From contig PJEW03000016.1 in the NCBI GenBank assembly GCA_002900995.3, forward strand, positions 1 to 64,000: DNA of 64,000 bases, written 5' to 3'. Source of the DNA: Ganoderma boninense (Eukaryota > Basidiomycota > Agaricomycetes > Polyporales > Polyporaceae). The translations under genes and the position numbers were made by a program. Shown in pieces: positions 10,057 to 22,001 of the stretch. Each line of letters begins with the position of its first letter. The stretch's first letter is position 1. Under the pieces are notes generated by a model. The model made no database searches. It was not told where the DNA came from and saw only the letters and a program-made list of their open reading frames with translations.

Positions 10057-11650
10057 ATGCAGATCAACGTCGATGTCGACCTCGACTCTAGTGTCGAGGA
10101 GGCAAGCCATTATTACGTCGTTTTCGACCGTGATCGGGCGGGCGTCTTCACTGAACGGTACGTTTAGCGCTGTCGATATGTTATCGCACTGCCATCATCC
10201 CCCCACTCCTCCCACTTTTCCTCCTCCACCCCGCCGCCGTTCCCCAGTCTTACTCACTGGGGCTTTTTGGGCGTCGTTATTAGGCCTCCGAATACCTCCA
10301 CCGGACGCTGGCCATACATATTTCCTCTCGTTATCATCTGTTCATGCAAGAGCGACGCTCGCTTAGCCTGGAAACTTCAAGGCGAAGTCTTCTCGGATCT
10401 TCCGAACGACTTGGTGGAGAAAGTTGGCGAAACCAACAGGGCGCGTTTATCTCCCTCTGCCCTCCACCTCTTTTCGGGGCTCGACAACACGTATTCTTTC
10501 CGTGTGACGTTGGAAAACGGTATCTATGGGCGTTGTGATTGGTGAGACCCTCGCTCTCGTGCTCTTCTGTATCTGTATCACTAACAGTTGCAACATTGCT
10601 TACAGGTTTACTTTTGCGGAGGCCAAGCGAGGCCCTGAAAAGGGTAACTATCAACTCAAGGGGTTCTCTACGTTCATCGACGCCTTGGAGCACTACGTCA
10701 GCAGGAAGCACCTCGGTGCATCCCTTCAAGTCCATACCGCCTTCCTGGGCCCCTTCGAACCTGCTCCATCCCCCCCATCCTCGCCTACAAAACCTCCGGG
10801 TAGCCGGGCGGGCTCCCCGTCGAAACCTCCTCCTCCTCTGTCGTCAGCGGAGTGGCAGACGATGCCCTCCGTGTCCTCCAAAAAATCAGTTTCATTTGCA
10901 TTGCCGTCCCTATCGTTGCCCACCAAGGCGTCCTCCTCGTCGGCGTCCCGGACTCCCTCGTCCCCCACCAAGGCGTCCTCCTCGTCGGCGTCCCGGACTC
11001 CCTCGTCCCCTACCAAGGCATCCTCCTCGTCGGCGTCCCGGACTCCCTCGTCCCCTACCAAAGCATCCTCCTCGTCGACGTCCCAGCCCACATCGTCCCC
11101 CACCAAGACATCTGCCTCGTCGATGTCGTCGCTTCTTCCTGCTCAATCGTCGTTGCGGGGTTCGTCGCTTCCGGCTAGCTCTTCCGTGGTGCGGTCCATC
11201 TCCACCAACATCCAATCTCATGGTAGCGCACCGTCGCCTCACACCAGAGGTCCATACAGCGGCTTGCAGGCTCTCTCCAGTACGTGTTTTGCATTATGAG
11301 ATGTTCACCTGGGGGGAGATGGGCTCTCCGATGACGACGATGTTTTCCACGATGTGCCGGACGTCTTCTCGCAGGCTGCTGACGCCCTCCGGCACATCAT
11401 TCGCCACCCATCGCGTACAATGAATAGGGCCGGCCGCTTGCCTGTTGTCAACCTCGGGGACGGGGCTGACGTCTGGTTCAACAGCCGGAACTACGGCCCT
11501 ACTGAGCAGCTCATCGTCCTCCAGCACTACTTGTGGGCCGAGGACATAGACACCTTCTCTGCGAGCATTGGTCGGTCCACCCTGAACTTGACGGTGCCGG
11601 AAGCAGAGTACATCTACCGCCTAATCCTAACGTTGTTGGGTCCCCCGTAG
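10057..11650 (+). CDS. K1 cargo gene with viroplasmin/RNase H1-N-like domain and Ser/Pro repeats
   Basis: Exon 1 (10057-10157) starts MQINVDVDLDSSVEEA and contains SHYYVVFDRDRAGVFTER, which resembles the start of a viroplasmin/RNase H1 N-terminal hybrid-binding fold. A GTACGT donor follows. A later exon ends NGIYGRCDW (10541). After an intron (GTGAGA...TTACAG, about 10542-10605) comes FTFAEAKRGPEKGNYQLKGF and STFIDALEHYV, a second viroplasmin-like motif. Then comes a low-complexity region with a 15-residue unit (PTKASSSSASRTPSS) four times (about 10918-11105). The last exon after about 11301 reads VFHDVPDVFSQAADALRHII and WFNSRNYGPTEQLIVLQHYL, ending at TAG 11648-11650. The exon between 10157 and about 10480 is not resolved. 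Function is unknown; nucleic-acid binding is an inference from the domain. Confidence 0.6.
10918..11105 (+). repeat. 45-bp coding tandem repeat
   Basis: About four copies of a 45-bp unit (ACCAAGGCGTCCTCCTCGTC...TCCCC) encode PTKASSSSASRTPSS. Third-position differences and the final, divergent copies (STSQPTSS) show an older array under frame constraint. Confidence 0.85.
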
Positions 11651-12253
11651 GCACGGAGTCTGCTCGGGTAGCATCGCGGCCCTCTCGGCCAGCGTGGTCT
11701 CTGGACCCTCTCGGCCAGCGTGGTCGCCGCACCCTCTCGGCTCGCAACCCATTCCAACGTCGGCTGCACTGTTCCACGCTGTGCGAGGGCCGGTAATTGT
11801 ATTCAGGAGGATCTCACAATGTTCTGTAGGATGTATGTCAGCGTTGAATGTGAATGTGTTACGTATGTGTCGCAGTGGTGTATATAAGCCTGCGCAAGTT
11901 GTGCATGGTCCTCAGCACACTGCGCTCCTCATCTCCTCAGCTCCCTCTTGACTCCCGGAACTACAGCTTTGCACCCTTGCTGTGTTGTCATTGCGCTCCC
12001 TGTCTTGTTGCTCCTCCTCGCTGTCTCTACCGTCCTTGACTCAGTCCTACCACGCCTTACGCTCCACCCTGTCTCCCATCTATCCCATCCCCTCCTTTCC
12101 CCTCCCCTCCCCTCCCTTCCCTCCCCCCTCTGCATATGCGTTGATCGCTGCCCTGACTGCTGCCTTGAGTCTCTCTGTCATCGCGCTTATTGTCTTCTGG
12201 CGCCCGGCTGTTTCTTTGCGCTGCCTTCGCCATTTTTCGTGTCTTCTTGACCT
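11651..12253. other. K1 intergenic spacer with pyrimidine-rich tract
   Basis: No gene is supported. CCTCTCGGCCAGCGTGGTC is repeated near 11681-11722. A strong C/T tract runs at about 12068-12130, just upstream of the next gene, as in many fungal promoters. Confidence 0.4.
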
Positions 12254-13959
12254 ATGGCTCGTTTGCGTCTTCGGAACACTGAGGTTGCACCCTCGCGTTA
12301 CCCCACTCTCGCGCGACAGCCAAACAACAAGCGTAAGGCAGGGCGCAACCGCACGAGCAGGAAGCTAACCGACATGGAGAAGTATCGAATTAACTCCATC
12401 CGGCAGCAATATCGCGATGTCGAGCACGCGGCCCTTGACCAAGCGAGACAGGTCATGTGGGACTTGGCGAAGGATATGCATGAGCGTCTGGGCCGGCACA
12501 CTGTCCACCACTACCACCGTCTCATCATGCACCAGACTCGAATTAAGGCTGGTTCCAGGAGGACCAACTGCTGGAATGCCTTCCTCAGTATCCGCTTGAA
12601 GGAGCGCAACGACGGTACGTTCTCACAGCTCAACTTGTTGTTTTCCCTTTGCTGACTTTGAGAAGCCCTCCCGGAGGGGGAAGAGCGGATTCGGGTGAAG
12701 GAGGACGTCGTCAAGGCTATCGCTGCTGAATGGCATGCGATGACTCCGGAGGAGACGATTTCGGCAACGGATGAGCGCATGCGCGAGCTCGCTGATCGCA
12801 AAGAGAACCGTAGGCACGGTTCGCAGACGTTTACCGTGAACGCCTTCCACGATGCGCGGTCTATTGTGGCCCATGTGCAGCAATTGGTGAGTTTTCTGCC
12901 CGCTTTATGCATTGACTGTTGCTGACGGTTGCGCAGCTTGAAGATCTGTACATCCGCACCGGGACAGAGACTCTCATGATAAACTGCCGTCCGACCACCG
13001 CCGACTACATGCAGCCCAACGTGTTCCTGAGCAGTGACCACCTCCGGGACTTCGTTACCGTTGCTGCGGGTGGTACGGTCGAAGACCTGGCGGAAAAGAT
13101 GGAGGGATATTGCATTTCGGGCGTGCAAGGTGCGTGCCTTGTGACAGTTACTACGTATGCAATGCTCATTGGCGCGTTAAATTAGGTGTCGCGCTTACTT
13201 AACTTACGTGCAGAACATCGGGAAATTGAAGAAGGAGGCCAGCCGGCTTATCCTCATGCAACTCCGTTGAGTCGTTTTGCACTGTTTTCCCCCACAGTTG
13301 CTGAATCATTAGTCGTTTTCGCAGGTTCCACTTCGACGCGGGGCCACGTTGGGCGCATGTGGTATGTGAACTTCGACACTCACATCACGTACCCTCTGGG
13401 CATCGTGCTCGACTTCTGGCCCCTCAAGCGGTTCTGCCCACCTGGCGACTTATCGTCAGCGGTAGAGCTCGAGACGCTGATCCAGGCGTTCAAGTCCGGT
13501 CGCTCGAAGTTCCGCGTGCTTACGGACGCGGAATGGAGTGCGTGGCGGGAGAACTATGTCACCCGTGGGACGGCCGCTACGCCAGTCTCTTCCCAGCCCG
13601 TAGACTCTCCCACATCCTCGGTTCCTTCGGCCTCTTCGCACCTATTGACATCTTCGCCTTTCGTTATTGATCCCTCATGCCCGGCAATGTCCCCTTCCGC
13701 CCCAACAGCGACAGCGCCGACAACCACGCCCTCTCCCTCGGTTACGACCTCGACCGCCGTGGACGTCGTGGCTGCGCTGCCTCGGAAGCGCGCCCGTGAA
13801 ACGACGACGTTTGTAATGGTGAACGTAGTGACAGGGCCGGATGGCTGTCCAGTCCAGATTGCCAAGCGCAATCGGTCTGTCAGCAAGAAGAAGTCCTCCC
13901 GTACCCCATCGTCCACTCCTGCTCCCACACCCATCCCTTCTGCGTCCGCCGCGTCGTAG
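12254..13959 (+). CDS. K1 cargo gene, hypothetical, multi-exon
   Basis: ATG at 12254 opens a basic N-terminus (NNKRKAGRNRTSRKLTDMEK). It continues with HHYHRLIMHQTRIKAGSRRT, NCWNAFLSIRLKERND | LPEGEERIRVKEDVVKAIAA, then EWHAMTPEETI. This NAFL...W..MTPEE layout recurs in fungal transposon-linked proteins and is loosely HMG-box-like. Later exons read LYIRTGTETLMINCRPTTAD, YFNFDTHITYPLGIVLDFWP-type sequence (13367-13430) and an Ala/Ser/Thr/Pro-rich tail with a late basic stretch (KRNRSVSKKKSSRTPSS). Introns lie at about 12615-12665, 12886-12936, 13128-13212 and 13268-13323. Stop at 13957-13959. The function is unknown; nuclear or DNA-binding action is inferred from the basic segments only. Confidence 0.6.
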
Positions 13960-14566
13960 GCCTCTGCAAACTCATCATCATCGTCGGCTGCGGCTGCATC
14001 TTCGTGTCTTCCAAAGAAGACTTCACGTCCGCAAAAGCGTCATGCCGCCCGCAGATGATGGTCGCGCTACTGATGTATTGGCTGCTGCGCCAGCGGTCTT
14101 GTTCTCTCTCATGCATGCTCCCTCTCCGTTACGTTATGATGTACACTTTTTACTGGTCTTCCCTCCAATTGATTGACTGTGTTTCGTATGCTTTGCATGC
14201 ATTTTGTGTGAGTAAAATTGCAAAGGTGGCCCAGCTTTCCCCTGCTGCGCCACTAGGGCGGAGTGATAAAATCTTCGGAACGAGGTTTCCGGATGCAAAT
14301 GTTGACGTGGAACATCACAACGTTTTAACATCGCTGTTGACGTAATTGGTTGATAGAAAACTTAAGCTAATGATTGGGGACAACGCATCACCGCCCATAC
14401 AGATATGCCAACATGAAGGCCAGGAACACTTCCGAACTGAATGCCAGATGAACCCGATGTAACGCGCGTTGGAATACACAAGATCTTATTTGTTCTAAGT
14501 ATAGCAGAGCCCGGCACGGCCTCGCCCATGAGTACCGCGTACGCCTCGGGTGGGAACAAGTGGGAG
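13960..14566. other. K1 3' spacer
   Basis: No gene is seen. The region follows the last K1 gene and precedes the extra subterminal repeat copy. Confidence 0.35.
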
Positions 14567-14830
14567 GACGTAAGTACAGTAATGACAGCGCTTCAAGTCC
14601 GCCAGAGATGTTTGGTGGGAGGATGGGCGAGATAGTGGTGCTCGCACTCGCGTCCGACAAGTACAACGAGCCCGATGTTGACAGCGTGGCGCAGTTCAGT
14701 GGGAACGAGTGGTAGTGCGGTGTAAGTCCCGGTGGGAACGATGGAGGCGGACCGCATTCCCGGTGGGAGTGAGCGAAAGGAACTTTAATCAGGGAGCGAG
14801 CTTGCCGAAGGGCCTACTCAACACCCAGCA
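14567..14830 (-). repeat. extra copy of the K1 subterminal repeat
   Basis: GGGCGAGATAGTGGTGCTCG, the GACAAGTACAACGAGCCCGA-like stretch, CGATGGAGGCGGA and CCTACTCAACACCCAGC match, more divergently, the roughly 300-bp unit found three times in each inverted repeat. No counterpart lies inside the left inverted repeat, so the right end has one more unit. Confidence 0.65.
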
Positions 14831-14982
14831 TTAGCGCCGACTGCTGGCGGGGAGGGGGTCAGATGCCTTACCTGATGGCATGCGGAGTCGTTAAAACATG
14901 GCGAAAGGCACAGAAATGGACGTGAGTACCAGGTGCACGTCAGATTGTCGAGAGCTCTATCAAGATTGGTGAAGGTACAGGC

Positions 14983-15940
14983 GAGATAGTGGTGCCTCGC
15001 CATCCGCGACGGCGAGCACAACGAGCCCGACGTTGGCGGGCGGGCGGGCGGCACAGTTGTGGGAACGATGGAGGTGGAGTGGAGTACCGGTGGGAGCGAG
15101 CGAAGGGGAACTTTGATGGGGGATCGAGTTTGCCGAAGGACCTACTCAACGCCCACTGTTAGCGCCGACAGCATCAGGGACAAGTGACACTCACCTGAGG
15201 GCGTGCGAGGCAGTTGAACAAGGGGAAAGCCACAGCAATGGACATAAGTCCAAGATACACGTTTGAATGTCGAAAGTTCGAGGGGGATTGGTTGAGGGAC
15301 GGGCGAGAGATAGCGATGCTCGCCGTCCGCGACGGCGAGCACGACGAGCCCGACGTTGGCGGCGGGGCGCAGTCGCGGTGGGAACGATCGGGAGGAGGGC
15401 GCTGATGGAGGGAGCGACGAGTTTGCCGAGGGGAAGCGGCAGAAGCGCCTTACTCAACGCCAAGGGTTAGCCGAGGAGATCCCAGAGACTGCGAGACTTA
15501 CAGTAGAATAATAAACGCCTCCCAGTTGACACAACAAGCGGACTGTCGACTAAACATCCAAGTTCCGAGTACGATAGTCGAAAGAACGACGCGAAACGAT
15601 GAGGAAGGGAGGGAGATAGTCGAGGTCGTCGTCGGCGGCGGCGAGCACGAGTATGTGGGCGGTGGAAGCTGTGGGAAGGCGCAGTGGCGCCGGCGGAGGG
15701 ACACAGCCGGTGGCGCGGCGCGCTGTGCTCAACGCCCGAGTTATCTCTGATGGCGGAGATCAGCCTTATCAAGGGAGCGATAAGGGGACAGTGGGTACTT
15801 ACCGTTTTGAGTAGTCCAGGAAGGGGGATTGGACAGTAAACTGGCAGTGTGTGGGTATTGCAGCATTCGGGCTAATTAGGCTGCCATAGCGTATGTAATA
15901 TACCAGTCTTATTAGCCTAGGTTATCGTGATGATCAGGTG
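14983..15940 (-). repeat. K1 right terminal inverted repeat
   Basis: Reverse complement of 5452-6407 with only small differences (for example one extra GA near 15308). It ends GGTTATCGTGATGATCAGGTG, followed by GCCTCAAC. Confidence 0.88.
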
Positions 15941-15948
15941 GCCTCAAC

Positions 15949-16359
15949 GAGGACGGCTCGAACTGGATCCTCTATCGGGATCAGTTCATGTCCGCCGTCT
16001 ATTCGAAGGGGCTTCGCCGCTACCTGGAGGGCCGGGATCTCAGGCCAGTCCACCCGTCAATCGTTCAGCGTCGAGCCGCAGGCACTGCTTCCGCAAGCAC
16101 GACAGCCGCCCCCGCCGCCTCCGCCTCGACAGCCTCAGCCACGGCGTCAGGCGAGAAAGGCACAGCTGCGTCGTCCGCTCCTGAAGCCTCAGCTGCAACT
16201 CAGGCAACAACCTCAACTCAGACGGCTGTGACCGTGGCTCCGCCGACGCCCAAAGCGCTCGAGGAGTATGAGACCAAGCTCGATCTATACTACGCACGCC
16301 ACAACACGATCAAGACGCTCCTCTACCAGACGCTACCCGAGACGCTCAAGCTCGAGATC
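15949..16359 (+). CDS. copia 1 gag, segment 2
   Basis: This resumes gag at EDGSNWILYRDQFMSAVYSK, the conserved NW region of copia gag. Next come GLRRYLEGRDLRPVHPSIV, an Ala/Ser/Thr-rich linker and LYYARHNTIKTLLYQTLPET up to LKLEI. X2 begins at 16360. The next residues, AGKDRAVDMWKVV, are at 34113. The spacing from PETL to MW equals that in other copia gag proteins, which supports the 7-bp duplication CGAGATC as the true junction. Confidence 0.85.
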
Positions 16360-16460
16360 CACATAGTTCCACTATTGGGTCCTGTATATACCACTCACCC
16401 GGTGAGTGTAATTCCATGGACTTGCTGCGCGGCCGGTCCCGGCCGGTGGGTCCGTGTATA
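16360..16460 (+). repeat. X2 left terminal inverted repeat
   Basis: TTCCACTA, CACCCGGTGAGTGTAA, GGACTTGCTGCGCGGCCGG and further CCGGCCGG motifs (16441, 16503). It aligns with the reverse complement of 34005-34105 and with the X1 ends. Confidence 0.8.
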
Positions 16461-16788
16461 GGTGGGTGTGTAGTCCGGCCAGGTATGGCTATTACGAACC
16501 CCCCGGCCGGAGAGCACTTCCGGTTACATGTGGGCGCTCCATTGGTGGTACGGTAAAGGTCCATTATGTAGCTTTATGTGCAGATCCTGTGAGCAAGCTG
16601 TGCGCTCGGAGCTGACATCATCTGCTCAACGGTTACTCTGGACAGAATTATACATCTATTGGACGACATCCTACTATGCGAGTGCCGTATAAGACAAGGA
16701 CTGCATTTCCGTCCGCGTATTCCATATTAGCGCCAGCCATGGGAAGCAGGGCGGGTGTATGGCACTGCCTCGGGTTCAAGTTGCACCA

Positions 16789-16888
16789 NNNNNNNNNNNN
16801 NNNNNNNNNNNNNNNNNNNNNNNNNNNNNNNNNNNNNNNNNNNNNNNNNNNNNNNNNNNNNNNNNNNNNNNNNNNNNNNNNNNNNNNN
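16789..16888. other. assembly gap, 100 N
   Basis: Exactly 100 N. It hides the junction between X2 left sequence and the end of the copia 2 3' LTR. Confidence 0.98.
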
Positions 16889-17269
16889 GAGATGTAGAAG
16901 TAGGGACTTACTCTTCAGTCAGTGAGCGAACGACTGAAGAGCAAGGGCACAGAATGCAGTCCTTATATACTACAGGAGGGAGTGCATGAGTAAGCGAAGA
17001 GTGGATCACATGTAGCTATGAGTAATCGCTGAGTGAGCGATGACTGAGCGATGAGCAAGCATAACAAAAGAATTGCACCATAGTATCAGTAAGCATAGAA
17101 CTATCTAGAATGTTCCAGAGTAGTGTGGATTGTCCATGAAGATTCCAGACGTCTCCGGACTTCAACAACAGTAGGATGAGAGAGAAAACTATATACGGTA
17201 TCTAAGATGCATAGTATTGGCTAATCAACTGGTTAAGTCCGTAGCCTAATATGTCCAAAGTCCAACACT
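16889..17269 (-). repeat. copia 2 3' LTR (partly in gap)
   Basis: Starts TGTTGGACTTTGGACATATT on the minus strand after the purine tract and runs into the gap. The inner 218 bp match 22683-22900. Confidence 0.75.
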
Positions 17270-17294
17270 CCCACTCAATCCATACAACGATGGA

Positions 17295-20200
17295 TCAAGC
17301 ACCTAAGCCTACACCATCACAGAACTTCTCAATGCCTGCAAAGGGAACATTCTTGGTGAGGGCATCGGCCAACTCGTCTGCCGAAGCAACATGAAAGATG
17401 TCAACTTGACCCGCGGCATAGAACTCGCGGATGAAGTGATACCAAACTTCCACATGCTTGGTGCGACGTTCCACAACTGGATTGACTGACAGGAAGATTG
17501 TGCCCCGGTTGTCAATGTAGAGAGGCGTAGGGAAGTCCATGTCATATCCGAGTTCAGTGGAGAAGGTCCTGAGCCATGCCATCTGACGACAAGTGTCCGA
17601 GGCCGCTTTGTATTCTGCTTCAGTGGAGGAAAGTGAAATAGTAGGCTGACGCCTTGAAACCCAAGAGATGGCACCACCAGCCATCAGGAAAAGCATGCCC
17701 GAGGTTGAATGCCGGTTGTCCTTGTCTTCAGCCCAATCCGAATCTGAGTATGCAACAAGTCCATCATTGGAGGCACCCTTGTAGCTGATCTTGAAGGACT
17801 TGGTCCCTTGCAAGTAGCATAGAATGTAGAGGGCGTAATTCCAATGATCAGGTGAGGGATTGGAGAGGTAACGAGAGAGACGAGTGACGGCAAAGGAGAT
17901 GTCCGGTCGCGTTCCAAGCATGGCGTACATGAGACTGCCAATAAGACTCTGATAACGCTTCCGGTCGGCATCGGATGCAGTTCTATTGTAGCTAATGAGA
18001 ACTGCTCCAGAGGGAAGAGGTGTGTTCGACGGGTTACAATCAGCCATATGGAAACGCTCGAGAACAGACTGGATGTACTCTTCCTGGTCAATGTCAATAA
18101 CTCGTTGAGAACGGTCACGACAGAAACGAAGACCAAGGAATCGTTCAACAGCACCCAAGTCCGTCATCTTGTACTGTCTACTGAGCGTCCGTTTGACGGT
18201 CTTGATGTGATTCTTGTCATCGCCGAAAAGGAGTAGATCGTCGACATATAGAACCACAATGGTGACTGAATCCCCCCTCTGTCGCCGATATACGTATACT
18301 CCGGCATCAGAATATGTCCGTGCAAATCCCAGATCGAGAAGAGATTGGTGGATCTTGACGTGCCACTGTCGCGATGCCTGCTTAAGGCCGTAGATAGCCT
18401 TCTTAAGCAAACAGACGAAGCCTTCCTTCCCAGGAACAACTCAACCTTCGGGTTGATCCATGTAGATCTCCTCCTCCAAGTCTCCATTCAGGAATGCAGT
18501 TTTGACATCCATGGCTTCCATCTCCCAGTCCTCTAGCGCAGCATGCACTGTAAGGTACCGGATAGATTCGTACCGTGCAACAGGAGAGAACATTTCATTG
18601 TAGTTTTCTCCCCAAACCTGAGTGAAGCCTCGTGCAACCAAACGAGCCTTAAAGCGTCCATCATGCTTCTCGTCATAAACCCAACGACAAGAAACAACAG
18701 GCTTGTTCTTTGGACGAGGAACCAGAATCCAGGTTTTGTTCTCTATGAGCGAATCATACTCAGCTTTCTCTGCAGCACGCCATAGGTCTGACTTGGGCGA
18801 GCGCATAGCATTGTGACGATTTCGAGGAACACCTGGTTTGTAGCCAGCAGCATTCAAAAAGAGGTTAATGAATGCCGCTTCCGCTTCATCATGGTCAGCA
18901 GGTTCAGATTGGTCAGGGTCGCTGGCAGGTAAGTGAGTGCCGTCAGGTCGAGTGCGAGCATCGACTTGAGATGGACGGTCAAACCCTTCTGCCTCAGCGT
19001 TGTCCTTCTTCCAATTGTCATTCCGACCAGCCCCTTGTCGCTGTGAACGCCGGGGAGGGACTCCCACTGGAGGGTGACGTGCACGCGAATGACGAGGAGG
19101 TTGTGGAATAACTGGTGGAGGTGCCTGCTGCTCAGCATGTTCTGGCTCTGGTTCTGGTTCTGGTTGCTTGTTTGGTTCATCGGGTGGTAGAATGTCACGA
19201 TCCATGTCAAGAGGAAGTGGAATCTCAAGTTCAGGGACATGATCATCTCCACCATCGGAGGATGAGTCTGAGTCAGACAAATTAGAGTCATCTGAATGAT
19301 GATCTGGGAATGGACTACCCCTTGGGGTAACAGGGTGATTGCCGGGTTCTCTACGTGCAGGGAAGACACTCTCATCGAAGATCACATCGTGAGATACAAC
19401 AAAGGAGTGCTGCGCTGGGTTCCAAAAAATGTACCCCTTGGTACCAGCAGCGTAACCAACAAACGTCATCTCGAGGGCCTTCTTCTCGAGCTTATGACGA
19501 TGGGCCTTTTGCACATGAACGAAGGCTTTGCAGCCAAACACCCTGAAGTATGAGACATCTGGGGCTTTGCCTGTCCAGACTTCACAGGGTGTACGCCACT
19601 TGTGGCGACGCATCGGTTGACGATTGTACAGATGGACAGCACATGCAACAGCAAGTTCCCAGAAACCGTGACTAAGGCCAGCTTGATGAAGCATAGCTAA
19701 TGCCTTGTCAATGATAGTACGGTTCCAGCATTCAGCACGTCCATTCTGTTGTGGTGAGTCAGGCGTTGACTTGTGGTGTTCAATCCCATGGGTCTTAAGG
19801 AGGTCGGTAAACTCCTTAGACGTATACTCTGTTCCTCGATCAGAGCGAACCTTCTTGATCTTTTCACCGGTCTGGTTCTCGGCCCAAGCTTTGTACTCCA
19901 AGAACTTATTGTGTGCTTCATTCTTGTGTTTGAGATAGTACGAAGCAGAGTAACCAGAGTAGTCATCGATGAAAGAGACATAATGACGGTTCTTTCCATT
20001 GATTGATTGAGTGCGCATTGGACCACCCTCATCAGTGTGGACGAGTTCAAGAGGACGGGTAGCACGCTTCTCAGATAGAGGAAATGGTAAACGATGGGAT
20101 TTGCCCCATGCACAACCTTCGCAAGCTTCAGCGTTGGTAGGCTTAGGGTCGATCTTTGGAACACCTTTGGCCTTAGTTGGGAGTTGCTTCATTGCCTGTT

Positions 20201-22001
20201 CACTAGGATGACCAAGACGGCGATGCCAAGTCTGGTAGTCCGTGACAGTAGCGTGGGCAATAGCATCCAACTGTAACTCAGCTTTGATCTCGAAGGCCAA
20301 AGAATACACATTCGAGCGAGTGTTGTACTCAGCTTCGAGTATCTTGGTCCCAAGAGTAATCGTCGAGTCCGATTTAGGCGGGCTCACTAACCGCCTTGTG
20401 TAGATACACATCCGTTCGACACTTTGCACAAGAGTGTGACCTTTGCGCTCAACAGAGCCTGTGGCAAAAAGTCTACACCCAACCTGAGGAACATATATGA
20501 CATTGTTCAACTCAGTGTTGATCCACTGATCATCAACACGAACACGACCTCGAATTGTCCCAGGACCTAAGCCATGTATTTGAGTTCCATTGGCTGCGGT
20601 TGAGAATAGCATGGGATTTTCAAAAGCCTTATAGGTCGAGAAGTCGTTCATGTTGAAAGTGATATGCTCCGATGCACCTGAATCCATCAACCAAGTCATC
20701 TTGTTGTATCCCTCAACGGCCGGAGCCGCAACATAGTGAGAAGCGAGGATGAATTGAGAGGACTCGGAGTCGGATGTAGTTACAAGTACAGAAGCATGTC
20801 CGTCCGTAGATTCAACAGTGTGCGCATGAGAAGTGTCTTTGCCTTTGCCTTTGCCATTGTTCTTCCCCCCTTTCTTCGGCTTCTTGTCAGGGTACTTCTT
20901 CCAACAGGAAGACTCATCGTGCGACTGTCCACCACAGTGACCACAAGGGCCTTTCTTCTTGGGCTTGGTAGTCGAAACACGAGAGGCCGAAGAGGTGATA
21001 TTGCCAGTCTTCCGCACATTTTCCTCTGCAAGGGTCTTGGAGATGACCATGTCAACTGTGAGTTTGTTGAGAGCAGTTGAGGAGAGGAGGCCAGAGATGA
21101 GAGTGCGGTAAGACTCAGAGATTTTGGAAAGAACGAGCATTGCCTTCATCTCTTCTTTCAACTCGAGGCCACCACTGGTGATGTCCATGAGGCGAGCTTC
21201 AAGCCGAACGAATTGATCCCTAAGAGGCTTTTGGTCGGAGAGATGATCCATACCGATAAGAGCCTCAAAGTTCCCCCAAGTAGCAGCAGCGTCCGGAGTA
21301 CCGAATTCCTTCTTCAAAGCCTCCCACATGACATGAGGAGTCTTTGGCATTGAGTTTGCATCAAGGAGGAGCCGATGGAGATCCATGTGAGTGCGCATGC
21401 TGATGGCACCAGCTGCTCTGTTGGTAAGGTCTTGGTGGGTTTTAGCAGCAGCGGCATCAACCTGAGGGTCAGGTGGGGTTGGCGCAGTCACAACGATTCC
21501 CCAGGCACCACACTTGAAGAGGAAGAAATCGTCTTCTAGGGGTTGAGAGTAGGAAGAGGGGTTGAAGGTGAGAGCGAAGGGATCTTCACCAAGTAGAGAG
21601 GTGAGGAAGGAGTCGGCAAGGTTGTATGCGAAAGGGTCTTCCGCAGTTGGAGAGGGAAGAGGAGGATGTTCGAGTAAAAGAGTTTCCTCGTCAGTTTGAG
21701 GAGGAAGGGCAGTCCGATAAGTTGGATCTTCGTGGTAGGTAGCAGGAGGTTCCCAATGCTTGATTTCTTCTGGATCGACCTCAGGAAGAGTGCCGTAGAA
21801 ATCGTAACGAGCAGGACAGGGCGTTGAATTGCAAGTGTACCACCCTGGAGGGTTCGCTTCGTGGTCGAAGTGACAATCCTCTTCTTCATCAAGGTCGAAG
21901 AGATGAGGGAATCCTACACAGTCAGGGCCTGAAGTTGAATTGGAGTCAACAAGGTCCTCGACTTCTGATCCGGAAGATTGGTCTGCCAGAGTCAGATCCA
22001 A
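17295..22001 (-). pseudogene. copia 2 gag-pol with one in-frame stop in RT
   Basis: One minus frame from 22001 to 17295, about 1568 codons, broken only by TGA at 18441-18443. Order of domains: acidic N-terminus; gag with WEALKKEFGTPDAAATWGNF; zinc knuckle CGHCGGQSHDESSCW (about 20950-20905); protease WLMDSGASEHIT (about 20690); integrase HRRLGHPSEQ, ELVHTDEGGP, RSDRGTEY and NGRAECWNR; RT CRWVYDEKHDGRFKARLVAR, DVKTAFLNGDLEEEIYMDQP, AIYGLKQ and YVDDLLLFGDD; RNase H SDSDWAEDKDNRHSTSG and SLSSTEAEYKAASDT. The stop lies right after IYMDQPEG and before VVPGKEGF, so RT would be cut before the YVDD active site. Apart from this the copy looks young. The start is not certain: the leftmost codons could extend upstream. 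Confidence 0.9.

Larger units (their letters stand above)
5452..15940 (+). mobile_element. K1, KDZ-superfamily DNA transposon
   Basis: K1 is 10,489 bp. Its ends are CACCTGATCATCACGATAACC and the exact reverse complement. It is flanked by the 8-bp duplication GCCTCAAC (5444-5451, 15941-15948). The inverted repeats are about 957 bp. It encodes a KDZ transposase (6815-9663) and two other spliced plus-strand genes (10057-11650, 12254-13959). An 8-bp duplication is known for Zisupton-type KDZ elements. The transposase lacks its N-terminal catalytic region and is interrupted by a LINE, so this copy should be non-autonomous. Confidence 0.88.
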
